Positions 46,942 through 56,408 are shown, counted from the first letter of the stretch. The stretch: 64,000 nt of DNA from Vreelandella subglaciescola (GCF_900142895.1 NZ_LT670847.1:2480001-2544000); one strand, 5' to 3'. Notes: generated by a model from the letters alone, not told the origin. Made by a program: numbers and translations.

Positions 46942-48369
46942 TTAAGCGGCTTGCGGTACCGGGTGCTCGCTAATGGCTTCGCGGCGCTTGACCGTCATGT
47001 AGACGTTGTAGGCCATGATCAACATGCCGGTTACCCAGAACAGGCCGCCAATCAGGCGTACAAAGTAGCCCGGTGCACTGGCTTCAACCGATTCCACAAA
47101 GGTGTACATCAGCGTGCCGTCGGGGTTGATGGCGCGCCACATCAGGCCTTGCATGATGCCGTTGACCCACATGGAGGCGATGTACAGCACGGTGCCGATG
47201 GTGGCCAGCCAGAAGTGCACGGCAATCAGGTTGGTCGAGTGCATTTCGATGCGGCCGAACAGGCGCGGAATGAGGTGGTACATGGAGCCGATGGTGATCA
47301 TCGCCACCCAGCCCAGCGCGCCGGCGTGGACGTGGCCGATGGTCCAGTCGGTGTAGTGCGACAGCGCGTTGACGGTCTTGACCGCCATCATCGGGCCTTC
47401 AAAGGTAGACATGCCGTAGAAGGACAGGGCGACCACCAGAAAGCGCAGCGTCGGATCGGTACGCAGCTTATGCCAGGCGCCGGACAGCGTCATCATGCCG
47501 TTGATCATGCCGCCCCAGGACGGTGCCAGCAGCATGATGGAAAGCACCATGCCCAGCGACTGTGTCCAGTTGGGCAGCGCGGTGTAGTGCAGGTGGTGCG
47601 GGCCGGCCCACATGTACACCATGATCAGCGCCCAGAAGTGGACGATGGACAGACGGTAAGAATACACCGGGCGCTCGGCCTGCTTGGGCACGAAGTAATA
47701 CATCATGCCGAGGAAGCCGGCCGTCAGGAAAAAGCCCACGGCGTTATGGCCGTACCACCACTGCACCATGGCGTCCACGGAGCCCGCGTAAATCGAGGTG
47801 GAGTGCATCATGGTGACCGGCAGTGCGGCGTTGTTGACGATGTGCAGCACGGCAATGGTTAAAATGAAGGCAGCATAGAACCAGTTCGCCACGTAAATGT
47901 GCGAGGTCGTGCGCTTCTTGATGGTCATCAAGAACACCGCTGCGTACGAAATCCACACCACGGCAATCAGGATGTTGATCGGCCATTCCAGCTCGGCGTA
48001 TTCCTTGGTCGTGGTGTAGCCCATCGGCAGTGATACGATCGCCGAGATGATGACGGCCTGCCAGCCCCAAAACGTAAAGGCGGCGAGCTTGTCGGAAAAT
48101 AGCCGGACCTGGCAGGTACGCTGCACGACGTAATACGACGTCCCGATCAGCGCCGAGCCGCCAAAGGCAAAAATAACGGCGTTGGTATGTAGCGGGCGCA
48201 GGCGCCCAAAGCTGGTCCAGGGCAGGCCAAGGTTCAGTTGCGGCCAGACCAGCTGTGAGGCAATGATGACGCCAAGCGTCATACCGATAATGCCCCACAC
48301 AACGGTCATAATCGCGAACTGCCGAACCACCTTGTAGTTGTAGGTCGGATGTTCAAATGCTGTGTTCAT
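46942..48369 (-). CDS. ccoN: cbb3 cytochrome c oxidase catalytic subunit, CcoN
   Basis: The 475-residue heme-copper catalytic subunit with 12 membrane helices. Metal ligands are in [14 protein letters not shown] (low-spin heme b), [24 protein letters not shown] (CuB histidine and cross-linked tyrosine), [15 protein letters not shown] (CuB histidine pair) and [14 protein letters not shown] (heme b3 and b). It reduces oxygen at low concentration and pumps protons. ATG 48369 is the family start; the frame is open further upstream without similarity. An Anr-type box lies 69 bases before the start. Confidence 0.97.
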   Translation of the reverse strand: MNTAFEHPTYNYKVVRQFAIMTVVWGIIGMTLGVIIASQLVWPQLNLGLPWTSFGRLRPLHTNAVIFAFGGSALIGTSYYVVQRTCQVRLFSDKLAAFTFWGWQAVIISAIVSLPMGYTTTKEYAELEWPINILIAVVWISYAAVFLMTIKKRTTSHIYVANWFYAAFILTIAVLHIVNNAALPVTMMHSTSIYAGSVDAMVQWWYGHNAVGFFLTAGFLGMMYYFVPKQAERPVYSYRLSIVHFWALIMVYMWAGPHHLHYTALPNWTQSLGMVLSIMLLAPSWGGMINGMMTLSGAWHKLRTDPTLRFLVVALSFYGMSTFEGPMMAVKTVNALSHYTDWTIGHVHAGALGWVAMITIGSMYHLIPRLFGRIEMHSTNLIAVHFWLATIGTVLYIASMWVNGIMQGLMWRAINPDGTLMYTFVESVEASAPGYFVRLIGGLFWVTGMLIMAYNVYMTVKRREAISEHPVPQAA

Positions 48370-48437
48370 TTTATGTTCCCATCGAACGCGGTTAGGGGGT
48401 AACTCGCGCATTTTGCACGAGTGCGACCACCCGCTTG

Positions 48438-48451
48438 ATGATGCAGGTCAA
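48438..48451. promoter_or_regulatory. Fnr/Anr box before ccoN
   Basis: On the minus strand TTGACCTGCATCAT, matching eight of ten defined positions of TTGAT-N4-ATCAA. It is 69 bases from the ccoN start, almost the same distance as the box before hemN (70). Confidence 0.7.
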
Positions 48452-48533
48452 GATCCGCCGAGGATTCTAGCGCAGCTGGCTCAGAAGCTGAACATGCGAA
48501 ACGCTTAAGTCGGCAATATTAAGGGGCACGAGA

Positions 48534-49265
48534 ATGCCGGAATACGAACCCTTGGCCTCTTCTACGCTATCTGAAGGGCAGCTTCCAGCGGTGCTCGGAG
48601 AGTGCCGTAATGCGACGTTTAGCGTGGCCAGGCACGGCCGTTTGCGCGTCTGCGGCGAGCCGCGTCATGGGCGCCTGCTGTTTGCTCACGGTGCGGGGGC
48701 GGGCATGGATTCGCCCTTCATGCGGCAGTTTGTCACGGCGCTGGCGAGCTATGGCGTTCAGACGCTGAGTTTCGACTTCGCTTATATGCAGCAGATTCAG
48801 GAAACCGGAAAAAGGCGGCCGCCACCTAAAATGGATGTACTGGTCGATGAGCTGCGCCGCTGGCAGGCGCTGATCCAGTCGGCGGTAGCGGAGCCGCTGT
48901 GGCTGGGTGGCAAGTCGATGGGCGGTCGCGTGGCCAGTTTGCTCGCCGCGCAGCAGCCGGTAGACGGCCTGATGATTGCCGGCTACCCGTTTCACCCGCC
49001 GCGCCGGCCGGAAAAACTGCGCCTGGCGCACTGGCCGCAGGTGTCATGCCCGGCGTTGATTATCCAGGGCGAGCGCGACCCTTTCGGGACGCGCCATGAA
49101 GTGGAAACGTATACGCTGCCGCCAAACGCCCGGCTTGTTTGGCTTGCCGACGGAGATCACGACTTTGTGCCACGTCGCGCGTCAGGTATGAATCAGCAGA
49201 TTTTAATTGACGAAGCGGCGCATTATGCGGCATCCTTCGTCCGCGTTGAAAGCAGGAATCCGTAG
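48534..49265 (+). CDS. Alpha/beta hydrolase family protein
   Basis: A 243-residue soluble hydrolase-fold protein. The oxyanion region is RLLFAHGAGAGMDSPFM, the nucleophile serine is in WLGGKSMGGRVASLLA, and the acid and histidine are likely in IIQGERDPFGTRHEV and ADGDHDFVPRRASG. This belongs to the dienelactone-hydrolase-like group with KSMGG elbow (YcjY/KANL3-type). The substrate is unknown. It diverges from ccoN and has no operon partner. Confidence 0.85.
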   Translation: MPEYEPLASSTLSEGQLPAVLGECRNATFSVARHGRLRVCGEPRHGRLLFAHGAGAGMDSPFMRQFVTALASYGVQTLSFDFAYMQQIQETGKRRPPPKMDVLVDELRRWQALIQSAVAEPLWLGGKSMGGRVASLLAAQQPVDGLMIAGYPFHPPRRPEKLRLAHWPQVSCPALIIQGERDPFGTRHEVETYTLPPNARLVWLADGDHDFVPRRASGMNQQILIDEAAHYAASFVRVESRNP

Positions 49266-49335
49266 GCCGCACTGCGCTTTACGTCATTCACTTGCGAGAG
49301 AAAAGCCTCGAAAGTGAAGAAGTTAAGCCTCAGTG

Positions 49336-49363
49336 TTGACATGCTGAAGATGATCTGTATAAT
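49336..49363 (+). promoter_or_regulatory. Consensus promoter of the tRNA array
   Basis: TTGACA (49336-49341) and TATAAT (49358-49363), both exact consensus hexamers, 16 bases apart, with a GC-rich discriminator (GCAGCGCC) after it. It begins 47 bases before the first tRNA. Confidence 0.92.
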
Positions 49364-49382
49364 GCAGCGCCACGTGACCAGC

Positions 49383-49458
49383 GGGTGGTTAGCTCAGTTG
49401 GGAGAGCACCAGCCTTACAAGCTGGGGGTCACTGGTTCGAACCCAGTACCACCCACCA
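49383..49458 (+). tRNA. tRNA-Val (anticodon TAC), copy 1
   Basis: Cloverleaf of 76 bases: acceptor GGGTGGT pairs with ACCACCC, D-loop AGCTCAGTTGGGAGAGC, anticodon loop CTTACAA reading GTA/GTG codons, T arm GGTTCGAACCC. CCA is encoded. Identical to copy 2 at 49830. Confidence 0.97.
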
Positions 49459-49574
49459 TTCAAGATGTACGCATTACTGAATGGGTTGTCACGCAGCAAT
49501 AAGGCTAGGCGTTATGCTTTTAGGCATCATGCTTTATTGTTTGAGAAAAGTAGCTACACCGCAGTGTTGTAATT

Positions 49575-49651
49575 GGACTGGTAGTTCAGTTGGTTAGAAT
49601 GCCGGCCTGTCACGCCGGAGGTCGCGAGTTCGAGTCTCGTCCAGTCCGCCA
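49575..49651 (+). tRNA. tRNA-Asp (anticodon GTC), copy 1
   Basis: 77 bases with acceptor GGACTGG pairing with CCAGTCC, discriminator G, anticodon loop CTGTCAC, T arm AGTTCGAGTCT and encoded CCA. Two further identical copies follow. Confidence 0.97.
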
Positions 49652-49691
49652 ACGCAGCAGTTGCAGTGCTTTTTTCAACCCCATTATCCGT

Positions 49692-49768
49692 GGACTGGTA
49701 GTTCAGTTGGTTAGAATGCCGGCCTGTCACGCCGGAGGTCGCGAGTTCGAGTCTCGTCCAGTCCGCCA
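49692..49768 (+). tRNA. tRNA-Asp (anticodon GTC), copy 2
   Basis: Same 77-base sequence as the copy at 49575, including the encoded CCA. It follows 40 bases after the first, with an unrelated spacer. Confidence 0.97.
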
Positions 49769-49829
49769 CGGTTAAAGGGTCAGTAAGAAAGAGCGGTAAG
49801 AAAAGACTAGCAAGATTGCTAACGAATGT

Positions 49830-49905
49830 GGGTGGTTAGCTCAGTTGGGAGAGCACCAGCCTTACAAGCTGGGGGTCACTGGTTCGAACCCAGTACCACC
49901 CACCA
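49830..49905 (+). tRNA. tRNA-Val (anticodon TAC), copy 2
   Basis: Same 76-base sequence as the copy at 49383. The alternating order Val-Asp-Asp-Val-Asp points to duplication of a Val-Asp pair. Confidence 0.97.
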
Positions 49906-49926
49906 CAAGTAGCATTGCTTTATAGT

Positions 49927-50003
49927 GGACTGGTAGTTCAGTTGGTTAGAATGCCGGCCTGTCACGCCGGAGGTCGCGAGTTCGAGTCTCGTCCAGTCCG
50001 CCA
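49927..50003 (+). tRNA. tRNA-Asp (anticodon GTC), copy 3
   Basis: Third identical tRNA-Asp, 21 bases after the second tRNA-Val. It is the last gene of the array before the terminator at 50074. Confidence 0.97.
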
Positions 50004-50073
50004 CTTAAAGTAAGCCGTCATAAAAGTCTTGATAAGATCATACCAATGTCTTTAATCAAGCAAGCAAATTCCA

Positions 50074-50103
50074 AAACCCCAGATCAAAGATCTGGGGTTT
50101 TTT
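50074..50103 (+). terminator. Terminator of the tRNA array
   Basis: AAACCCCAGATC (50074-50085), loop AAA, GATCTGGGGTTT (50089-50100) and TTT. A 12-base stem with a T run of six in all. It may also serve glcG from the other side, as the A run would give T residues on the minus strand. Confidence 0.92.
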
Positions 50104-50116
50104 GTGTGCCTCGGCT

Positions 50117-50518
50117 TTATGTCAGCGCGCTGATGCCGACCTTGGCAATTTGCGCATCTTGGTCAGGCTTGACGCCGGAAACACCGACGGCGCCCACCAC
50201 GTTGCCATCAATCACGATGGGTACGCCGCCGGACAACAGCCCCTTGAGCGGAACCGACAGAAACGCCGTGCGGCCGTTGTTGATCATTTCTTCAAAAACT
50301 TTAGTTTCCTTGCCGCCGACGGCAGCACTGCGCGCCTTGTGGGTAGCGGCTTCGGCGGTGAACGGCGCGGTGCCGTCAAGCCGGCGTAGCGCCAGCAGGT
50401 GGCCACCGTCATCGGTAATGGCGATGGTAACGCCCCAGTCTTGCTGGTCGGCTTCCCGCTGAGCCGCGTCCAGCACTTGGGTAACGTCAGTCTGCGTCAA
50501 GATGACTTTGGTTTGCAT
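50117..50518 (-). CDS. glcG: GlcG/HbpS family protein
   Basis: A 133-residue protein of the GlcG/HbpS family (PF03928). The pattern is evident in TIAITDDGGHLLALRRLDG and GGVPIVIDGNVVGAVGVSGV. GlcG often ends glycolate operons; the family includes heme-binding HbpS, but the function of GlcG is not established. ATG 50518 has AAGGACC upstream and gives the family length; a frame open from 50665 runs through a terminator. That terminator at 50626-50653 separates it from glcF. Confidence 0.88.
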   Translation of the reverse strand: MQTKVILTQTDVTQVLDAAQREADQQDWGVTIAITDDGGHLLALRRLDGTAPFTAEAATHKARSAAVGGKETKVFEEMINNGRTAFLSVPLKGLLSGGVPIVIDGNVVGAVGVSGVKPDQDAQIAKVGISALT

Positions 50519-50625
50519 GGTAAGGTCCTTTGTCGTTGAAGGTGCATTTTTTGTTGAAAAATTGTAGGGATGCACGGGTAAGCGCGGCGCGGGACAGCCG
50601 GCGCTGAAAACAGTTTCCCAGAAAC

Positions 50626-50653
50626 AAAAAGGCTGCACGGGAGCCGCGCAGCC
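50626..50653 (-). terminator. Terminator between glcF and glcG
   Basis: On the minus strand GGCTGC and GCAGCC pair (inner CGG/CCG continues the stem across one mismatch), followed by TTTTTG. It lies 27 bases beyond the glcF stop and 108 bases before glcG. Confidence 0.8.
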
Positions 50654-50679
50654 ATTGAAGCTCAATGGTATGCCTACCT

Positions 50680-51912
50680 TTATACCAAGGTATCATCCAC
50701 CACTTCAATCCAGTGGCGTACCGGCGTGCGGTTGGCGCCGGCAAGATGGGTCTGACAGCCGATGTTGGCCGTCACGATCATCTCGGGGTTGCCCGCTTCC
50801 AGAGCATTGAGCTTGTTATCGCGCAGCTGGGTGGCAAGTTCGGGCTGGGTAATGGAATACGTGCCCGCCGAACCGCAGCACAGATGGGCATCTTGCACCG
50901 CCGTGAGCGAGAAGCCAAGGGTTGTCAGCACGTTTTCTACCGCGCCGCCAAGCCGTTGCGCGTGCTGCAGGGTACACGGGCATTGAAACGCCAGGCGCTT
51001 GCTTTCCTTGAGGTTTAGCGTCTCAAGCGGTGCCTCCCGCAGCATTTCGACGATATCCCGTGTCATCTCGCTGATGGTCTGCGCCCGGGCGGCGTAGGCC
51101 GGATCGTCCTTGAGCATCTCGCCGTAGTCCTTGACGAAGGCGCCGCAGCCGCTGGCGGTCTGTACGATCGCCTCGGCGCCTTGCTCCACGTAGGGCCACC
51201 AGGCATCGATATTGGCGCGGATGCGCTCCAGAGCCTGCTGCTGGGCGTTCAGGTGAAAATCAATGGCACCACAGCAGCCCGCTTCAGGCACCGGCGTTAC
51301 GCTGATGCCCAGCCGGTCGAGCACGCGCGCGGTGGCGGCATTGGTGTTGGGCGAGAGCCCTGGCTGTACGCAGCCTTCGAGCATCAGCACGCGTCGCGGG
51401 TGACGATTTGCCGCGGGCCGAATACCGGCATTAACGGGTGCAGGCGGCATTTTGCTGCGCAGCGGCGCGGGCACCAGCGGTTTGAACGTTTGGCCAAGTT
51501 TGAGCAGCGTTTGGAACCGAGCCGGGTTGACCAGCATCTTGCGCAGCCCGTAGCGGGTGAGGCGTTCGGCTGCCGGGCGCGGGGCGCGGCGCTCTATTTC
51601 CGCGCGGCCGATGTTCAACAGCTTGTGATACTCCACGCCGGAAGGGCAGGTGGTTTCACAGTTCAGGCAGGTCAGGCAGCGATCCAGATGCAGGCGCGTC
51701 TCGGCGGTGACGTTAGTGTCATCGTCGGGGCTTTCGAGCAGCTCTTTCATCAGGTAGATGCGCCCGCGGGGGCCATCTCGCTCGTCGCCCAGCAGCTGGT
51801 AGGTGGGGCAGGTGGCGTTGCAAAAGCCGCAGTGCACGCAGGCGCGCAGCACCTGCTCGGCTTCCTGAATATGGGGTTTCTGGCGATCGGCATCGCTAAA
51901 GTGCGTTTGCAT
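50680..51912 (-). CDS. glcF: Glycolate oxidase iron-sulfur subunit GlcF
   Basis: GlcF carries electrons from the flavin subunits to the membrane. The 410-residue protein has two 4Fe-4S motifs (CVHCGFCNATCPTYQLLGDE and CLTCLNCETTCPSGVEY) and two CCG domains with the characteristic double cysteines (PEAGCCGAIDFH and AHLCCGSAGTYS). ATG 51912 has GGAGG upstream. The gene starts 14 bases after glcE. Confidence 0.96.
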   Translation of the reverse strand: MQTHFSDADRQKPHIQEAEQVLRACVHCGFCNATCPTYQLLGDERDGPRGRIYLMKELLESPDDDTNVTAETRLHLDRCLTCLNCETTCPSGVEYHKLLNIGRAEIERRAPRPAAERLTRYGLRKMLVNPARFQTLLKLGQTFKPLVPAPLRSKMPPAPVNAGIRPAANRHPRRVLMLEGCVQPGLSPNTNAATARVLDRLGISVTPVPEAGCCGAIDFHLNAQQQALERIRANIDAWWPYVEQGAEAIVQTASGCGAFVKDYGEMLKDDPAYAARAQTISEMTRDIVEMLREAPLETLNLKESKRLAFQCPCTLQHAQRLGGAVENVLTTLGFSLTAVQDAHLCCGSAGTYSITQPELATQLRDNKLNALEAGNPEMIVTANIGCQTHLAGANRTPVRHWIEVVDDTLV

Positions 51913-51926
51913 AGCGGCCCTCCGGG

Positions 51927-53033
51927 TTAAAACGCGGCATACAGGCGGCCGGGGTTGAAAATGCCTCGGGTATCCAGCTGGTCTTTCAGCCGGCGGTGGT
52001 ACTTTTCGACCACCGGATTCAAGGGGGTAAAGGGCGTTTCGCTGCCGCCCTGGTCGGCCGGGGTATAGCAGGTAGCGTGGCCGCCTACGGCCTGACAGGC
52101 GCGGCGCAGCGTGGCGCCGTCGAGCGTGGTCTTGATAAAGCGCTGGCAGCCGGCCCAGTCGTAGAGCACCTGGCTGTGGCTGTCATCCAGCGCCAGCGCC
52201 AGCGGCGGGGTGTTGGGCGGCAGCGACAGCCGCCACAGCGCTTGACCGGAATTCAGCGCGAAGAAGTCGTGGCGCAGGTCGCGTAGCGCTCCCCAAAAGT
52301 CCGCGTCAAGGGGCTCGCCACCGATCTCTTGGCGCGTGGCCGCCACCGAGCTGTTGCCGCCTTCCAGACGCAGCAGCAGCTCACCGTCGTACCAAGCGGC
52401 GGCGGTGATGGGCAGCGGCCGGCGGCCGAGTTCGGCCAGCCGCGTGAGGGCTTCGTCCAGCGGCAGCGTCAGGCGCAGGCTATGGCACGCCGGCGGTTTG
52501 GGCAGCACTTTGAGCGACACGTCGGCGAGCACGCCGAGGGTGCCCTGCGCGCCGGTGATCAGCCGCGACATGTCGTAGCCGGCGACGTTTTTCATTACTT
52601 CGCCGCCAAACCGCAAGAGCTTGCCGTGCTGGGTGATAACGCGGGTGCCCAGCACGAAGTCGCGGGTGGCGCCGGCCCAGGGGCGGCGCGGGCCGGCAAG
52701 GCCGGTAGCCACGGCGCCGCCGATGGTGCTTTGCGGGCCAAAGCGCGGCGGTTCAAAGCCGAGCATCTGGTGGTTGTCGTCAAGTGCTGCTTCGAGGGCG
52801 TCGAGCGGAGTGCCCGCGCGCACGGTGACCACCAGCTCGACCGGGTCGTAGTGAACGATGCCGCGGTGTTCGGCAACGTTTAAGGGGGCGGCGTTCACCG
52901 GGCGGCCGTAAAACGCACGGGTATTGCCGCCGACGATGCGCAGCGGCGTTTGCTGGCTGAAGGCATCGCTGACCTGCTCGCACAGGCGGGCGGTGATGTC
53001 GCGGTCGGGCAGTGTCGTCAGGCGTTCTGTCAT
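51927..53033 (-). CDS. glcE: Glycolate oxidase FAD-binding subunit GlcE
   Basis: GlcE is a 368-residue partial paralogue of GlcD, with the FAD-binding PCMH region (LRIVGGNTRAFYG, VTVRAGTPLDALEAALDD, STIGGAVATGLAGPRRP) and an abbreviated C-terminal half. All three glc subunits are needed for glycolate oxidation in E. coli. It begins 17 bases after glcD with AGGATAG as ribosome site. Confidence 0.95.
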   Translation of the reverse strand: MTERLTTLPDRDITARLCEQVSDAFSQQTPLRIVGGNTRAFYGRPVNAAPLNVAEHRGIVHYDPVELVVTVRAGTPLDALEAALDDNHQMLGFEPPRFGPQSTIGGAVATGLAGPRRPWAGATRDFVLGTRVITQHGKLLRFGGEVMKNVAGYDMSRLITGAQGTLGVLADVSLKVLPKPPACHSLRLTLPLDEALTRLAELGRRPLPITAAAWYDGELLLRLEGGNSSVAATRQEIGGEPLDADFWGALRDLRHDFFALNSGQALWRLSLPPNTPPLALALDDSHSQVLYDWAGCQRFIKTTLDGATLRRACQAVGGHATCYTPADQGGSETPFTPLNPVVEKYHRRLKDQLDTRGIFNPGRLYAAF

Positions 53034-53050
53034 GGTCTATCCTGCGGCGA

Positions 53051-54550
53051 TCAGAAACGGGGCAGCTCGGGGTGCGCAAGCTCGTTGTTGTGGACGTGCA
53101 TGGCGCCGAATTCGGCGCAGCGGGCCAGGGTGGGGATGTTTTTCCCCGGGTTAAGTAGCCGCTGGGGGTCGAAGGCGGCCTTGAGCGCGTGAAACAGGGT
53201 GATTTCATCGGCATCAAACTGGCTGCACATCTGGTTGATTTTCTCGCGGCCGACGCCGTGCTCGCCGGTGATCGAGCCGCCGGCGGCGACGCACAGTTCA
53301 AGAATCCTGCCGCCGACGTCTTCGGCCAGCGCCAGCTCGCCCTCGCGGTTGGCATCGAACAAAATCAGCGGGTGCATATTGCCGTCGCCGGCGTGAAAGA
53401 CGTTGGCCACGCGCAGCCCGCTTTCCCGGGAGAGTTCGGCGATACCGTTGAGCACGCGAGGCAGCTCACGGCGGGGAATGGTGCCGTCCATGCAGTAGTA
53501 GTCCGGCGAGATTCGGCCGACGGCGGGGAAGGCGTTTTTACGCCCCGACCAGAAAACCGCGCGCTCGGCCGCGTTGCGCGCCAGGCGAATATCGGTCGCG
53601 CCGGCGTTTTCCAGCACGCCGCGCACGGTGTCGCAGTCGTCGTCGACATCGGCCAGCACGCCGTCGAGTTCGCAGAGCAGAATCGCTTCGGCCTCCACCG
53701 GGTAGCCGGCGTGAACGAAGTCTTCGGCGGCCTGAATGGCGAGCTTGTCCATCATCTCGAGTCCGCCGGGGATGATGCCGGCGGCGATAATGTCGCCGAC
53801 GGCCTTGCCGGCCTTTTCCACGTCGTCAAAACTTGCCATCAGTACCTTGGCCACTTCCGGTAACGGCAGCAGTTTGACGGTGATTTCGGTGATGACGCCG
53901 AGCATGCCTTCCGAGCCGTTGAACAGCGCCAGCAGGTCAAAACCCGGTGCGTCCAGCGCTTCAGCGCCGAGGGTCATGGCCTCGCCTTCGATGGTGAGCA
54001 CGTCCACGCGCATGACGTTGTTGACCGTCAGGCCGTACTTCAAACAGTGCACGCCGCCGGCGTTTTCGGCGACATTGCCGCCAATCGAGCAGGCAATCTG
54101 CGAGGACGGGTCCGGCGCGTAGTAAAGCCCGTAGGGCGCGGCCGCCTCGGAAATCGCCAGGTTGCGAACCCCCGGCTGTAGCGTCGCCGTGCGCGCATCG
54201 GGGTCGATGTTGATGATCTGTTGAAAGCGCGACATGACCAGCAGCACGCCGCGCTCAAGGGGCAGCGCGCCGCCGGACAGGCCGGTACCGGCACCGCGCG
54301 TTACCACCGGCACGCCCAGCGCGTGGCAACGCTTGAGCAGGATTTCGACCTCGTCCAGGTTGTCGGGCATGGCCACCAGCATGGGCAGCACGCGGTAGGC
54401 GGCCAGCCCGTCGCACTCGAACGGGCGCAGATCTTCTTCACGGTGCAGCAGCCTGAGCGTGGGCGCGCTGTGCTGTAAATCACGCAGCACGTCGGCTTTT
54501 TCAAACGGCGCCAGCGCGCCGTCGATAGCCTCGTCGTACAAGATGTCCAT
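53051..54550 (-). CDS. glcD: Glycolate oxidase catalytic subunit GlcD
   Basis: GlcD is the 499-residue FAD enzyme that oxidises glycolate (and D-lactate to some extent) to glyoxylate. The PCMH FAD motif is VVTRGAGTGLSGGALPLERG, with DPSSQIACSIGGNVAENAGG next. The C-terminal FAD-oxidase domain shows NVFHAGDGNMHPLILFD and GGSITGEHGVGREK, matching the D-lactate dehydrogenase/glycolate oxidase family. AGGAGG precedes ATG 54550. It follows the permease gene by 30 bases. Confidence 0.96.
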   Translation of the reverse strand: MDILYDEAIDGALAPFEKADVLRDLQHSAPTLRLLHREEDLRPFECDGLAAYRVLPMLVAMPDNLDEVEILLKRCHALGVPVVTRGAGTGLSGGALPLERGVLLVMSRFQQIINIDPDARTATLQPGVRNLAISEAAAPYGLYYAPDPSSQIACSIGGNVAENAGGVHCLKYGLTVNNVMRVDVLTIEGEAMTLGAEALDAPGFDLLALFNGSEGMLGVITEITVKLLPLPEVAKVLMASFDDVEKAGKAVGDIIAAGIIPGGLEMMDKLAIQAAEDFVHAGYPVEAEAILLCELDGVLADVDDDCDTVRGVLENAGATDIRLARNAAERAVFWSGRKNAFPAVGRISPDYYCMDGTIPRRELPRVLNGIAELSRESGLRVANVFHAGDGNMHPLILFDANREGELALAEDVGGRILELCVAAGGSITGEHGVGREKINQMCSQFDADEITLFHALKAAFDPQRLLNPGKNIPTLARCAEFGAMHVHNNELAHPELPRF

Positions 54551-54580
54551 GGTACCTCCTGCCAGAGTCGGCGGCGTGGT

Positions 54581-56284
54581 TTAGCCTGTCAGCGCAGCGA
54601 TCAGCGGGTCGCTGAGGCTCAGCCCGTAAAGGCCGATCATGCCCAGTACGCCGGCGGCAATAATGTAGTAAAGCGTGGGCAGCAGGGTTTTGCGAATGGT
54701 CGTCCCTTCGCGCCCCAGCAGCCCGACGGTGGCCGACGCCGCCACGACGTTGTGGATGGCAATCATGTTGCCCGCCGCCGCGCCAACGGCCTGCAGCGCT
54801 ACCATCAAGGCGGTGGAAACGCCCAGCTGGCTGGCCACGTTGAATTGGAAGTCCGACAGCATCAGATTGGAAACGGTGTTGGAGCCGGCAATAAAGGCGC
54901 CCAACGCACCCACGGCAGGCGCGAAGAGGGGGTAAACATCGCCCACGCTTGCCGCCACAAACTGCGCCATGGCGACCGGCATGGACACAAGGTCCGAGCC
55001 GTTGACGCCGGAGTTGATCAGGATGCGGACCATGGGAATGGTAAAGATCAGCACAAAGCCGGCGCCAAAAATCGTGCGCGAGGAATCACCAAACGCGGCT
55101 TTTAGCTCGCCGGGCTTCATGCGGTGCAATAGAGCTGTCACCAGCACCACCAGCAGCAGAATGCCGCCGGGCAGGTAAAGCGGCTGAATGCTGCCGCCAA
55201 TGCCTTCGCCGAGAATGTCATTCCAACCGAATGCAAATGCCGTCAGCGCGTTTTTCAGCGGCTCAATGGTGCGTGACGCCACCAGAAAAACGGCCAGCAG
55301 CACATAGGGCACCCAGCCCATCCAGGTGGAAATGGGCGCTTTGCCGGCGATGTCGTCCATCTTGAGTTCAAGCTTACCGACCCAGCTATTCGGCCAGTCG
55401 CTTGCCGGCGGAAAGTCCCAGGTATCCTTGGGCAGCAAAAAGCCGCGCCGCGCTGCCGGTACCACAACGGCAAGGCCGACCATGGCGCCAATCATCGACG
55501 GGAACTCGGGCCCCAACAGCACGCCGGCCATCATGTACGGCACCACGAAGGCAGCGCCGGCAAACAGCGCAAAAGGCGTAATCGACAGGCCTTCTTTCCA
55601 GGAACGGTTGGCACCGAAGAAGCGCACCATGATCACTACCATGATCAGCGGCATTAAAATCCCGACGATGCCGTGAACAATCGCGACTTCGCTGGTGATC
55701 AGGCGGAAATACTCCAGCCAGGTCGCGTCGCCGGCCTGCAGCTGCTCGGTGATGCCGGCGCGATCAAGCCCGCCGGAAACGCCCACCACGATGGGCGTGC
55801 CCACCGCGCCGAATGACACCGGCGTTGACTGGATCATCATGCCCACCACCACCGCGGCAAGCGCCGGGAAGCCCAGTGCCACCAGCAGCGGGGCGGCCAC
55901 GGCGGCCGGCGTCCCAAAGCCGGAGGCACCTTCAATAAAGCAGCCAAACAGCCAGGCCACGATAATCGCCTGCACGCGGCGGTCAGGACTGATGCCCGAA
56001 AATCCTTTGCGGATCGCGGTGATGCCGCCCGAGTGCTTGAGGGTGTTGAGCAGCAGGATGGCGCCAAAGATGATCCACAGAATCGAAACCGTGAGGATCA
56101 ACCCCTGAAGCGTTGAGGCCGCAACGCGCGTTAGCGTCATGTCCCAGGCCATCAGCCCGATCAGTGCGGTAACGACGAAAACGATCGGCATGGCGGTTTT
56201 GGCCGCCAGGCGAAAGCCGATCAGGAGTACGCCGGCAAGCACCAGCGGCACAAAAGCCAAAAGCGCAAGTGTGGTGTCATTCAT
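54581..56284 (-). CDS. glcA: Glycolate/lactate permease, LldP family
   Basis: A 567-residue inner-membrane protein of the L-lactate permease family with 12 or more helices. Signatures are [33 protein letters not shown] and [18 protein letters not shown]. LldP and GlcA both take lactate and glycolate with protons; the glcDEF genes in the same operon favour glycolate, so I use glcA, though lldP is possible. It is the first gene of the operon, with a GntR-type palindrome 112 bases upstream of the start. Confidence 0.88.
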   Translation of the reverse strand: MNDTTLALLAFVPLVLAGVLLIGFRLAAKTAMPIVFVVTALIGLMAWDMTLTRVAASTLQGLILTVSILWIIFGAILLLNTLKHSGGITAIRKGFSGISPDRRVQAIIVAWLFGCFIEGASGFGTPAAVAAPLLVALGFPALAAVVVGMMIQSTPVSFGAVGTPIVVGVSGGLDRAGITEQLQAGDATWLEYFRLITSEVAIVHGIVGILMPLIMVVIMVRFFGANRSWKEGLSITPFALFAGAAFVVPYMMAGVLLGPEFPSMIGAMVGLAVVVPAARRGFLLPKDTWDFPPASDWPNSWVGKLELKMDDIAGKAPISTWMGWVPYVLLAVFLVASRTIEPLKNALTAFAFGWNDILGEGIGGSIQPLYLPGGILLLVVLVTALLHRMKPGELKAAFGDSSRTIFGAGFVLIFTIPMVRILINSGVNGSDLVSMPVAMAQFVAASVGDVYPLFAPAVGALGAFIAGSNTVSNLMLSDFQFNVASQLGVSTALMVALQAVGAAAGNMIAIHNVVAASATVGLLGREGTTIRKTLLPTLYYIIAAGVLGMIGLYGLSLSDPLIAALTG

Positions 56285-56395
56285 GTCAGGAACGCCCCTT
56301 GTTATTGTATGTGTTCCGGTGTGATGGCAGCCGCATGGCTCGCGTCTGTGTCAGGAAAGATACGAAGAGCGCCGGCGAATGGCTACTCCTGGAAA

Positions 56396-56408
56396 TTGGT
56401 AAGACCAA
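56396..56408. promoter_or_regulatory. GntR-type operator before glc operon
   Basis: TTGGT-AAG-ACCAA, a perfect 5+5 palindrome with a three-base centre, flanked by AAA and AATTTT. This is the form bound by the PdhR/LldR/GlcC group of FadR-type GntR regulators. It lies 112-124 bases before the glcA start. No gntR-type gene is present in the window. Confidence 0.75.

Noticed and set aside
49554..49775. Short peptides such as MADWTRLELATSGVTGRH read across the tRNA array
   Set aside because: They are antisense readings of tRNA-Asp, a known annotation artefact.
49383..50003. Regular repeats that might suggest a CRISPR array
   Set aside because: The repeats are complete tRNA genes with CCA ends and uneven spacers.
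50041..50053. TACCAATGTCTTT, resembling the acs promoter element
   Set aside because: It lies between the tRNA array and its terminator with no promoter or gene start suitably placed; it is probably chance.
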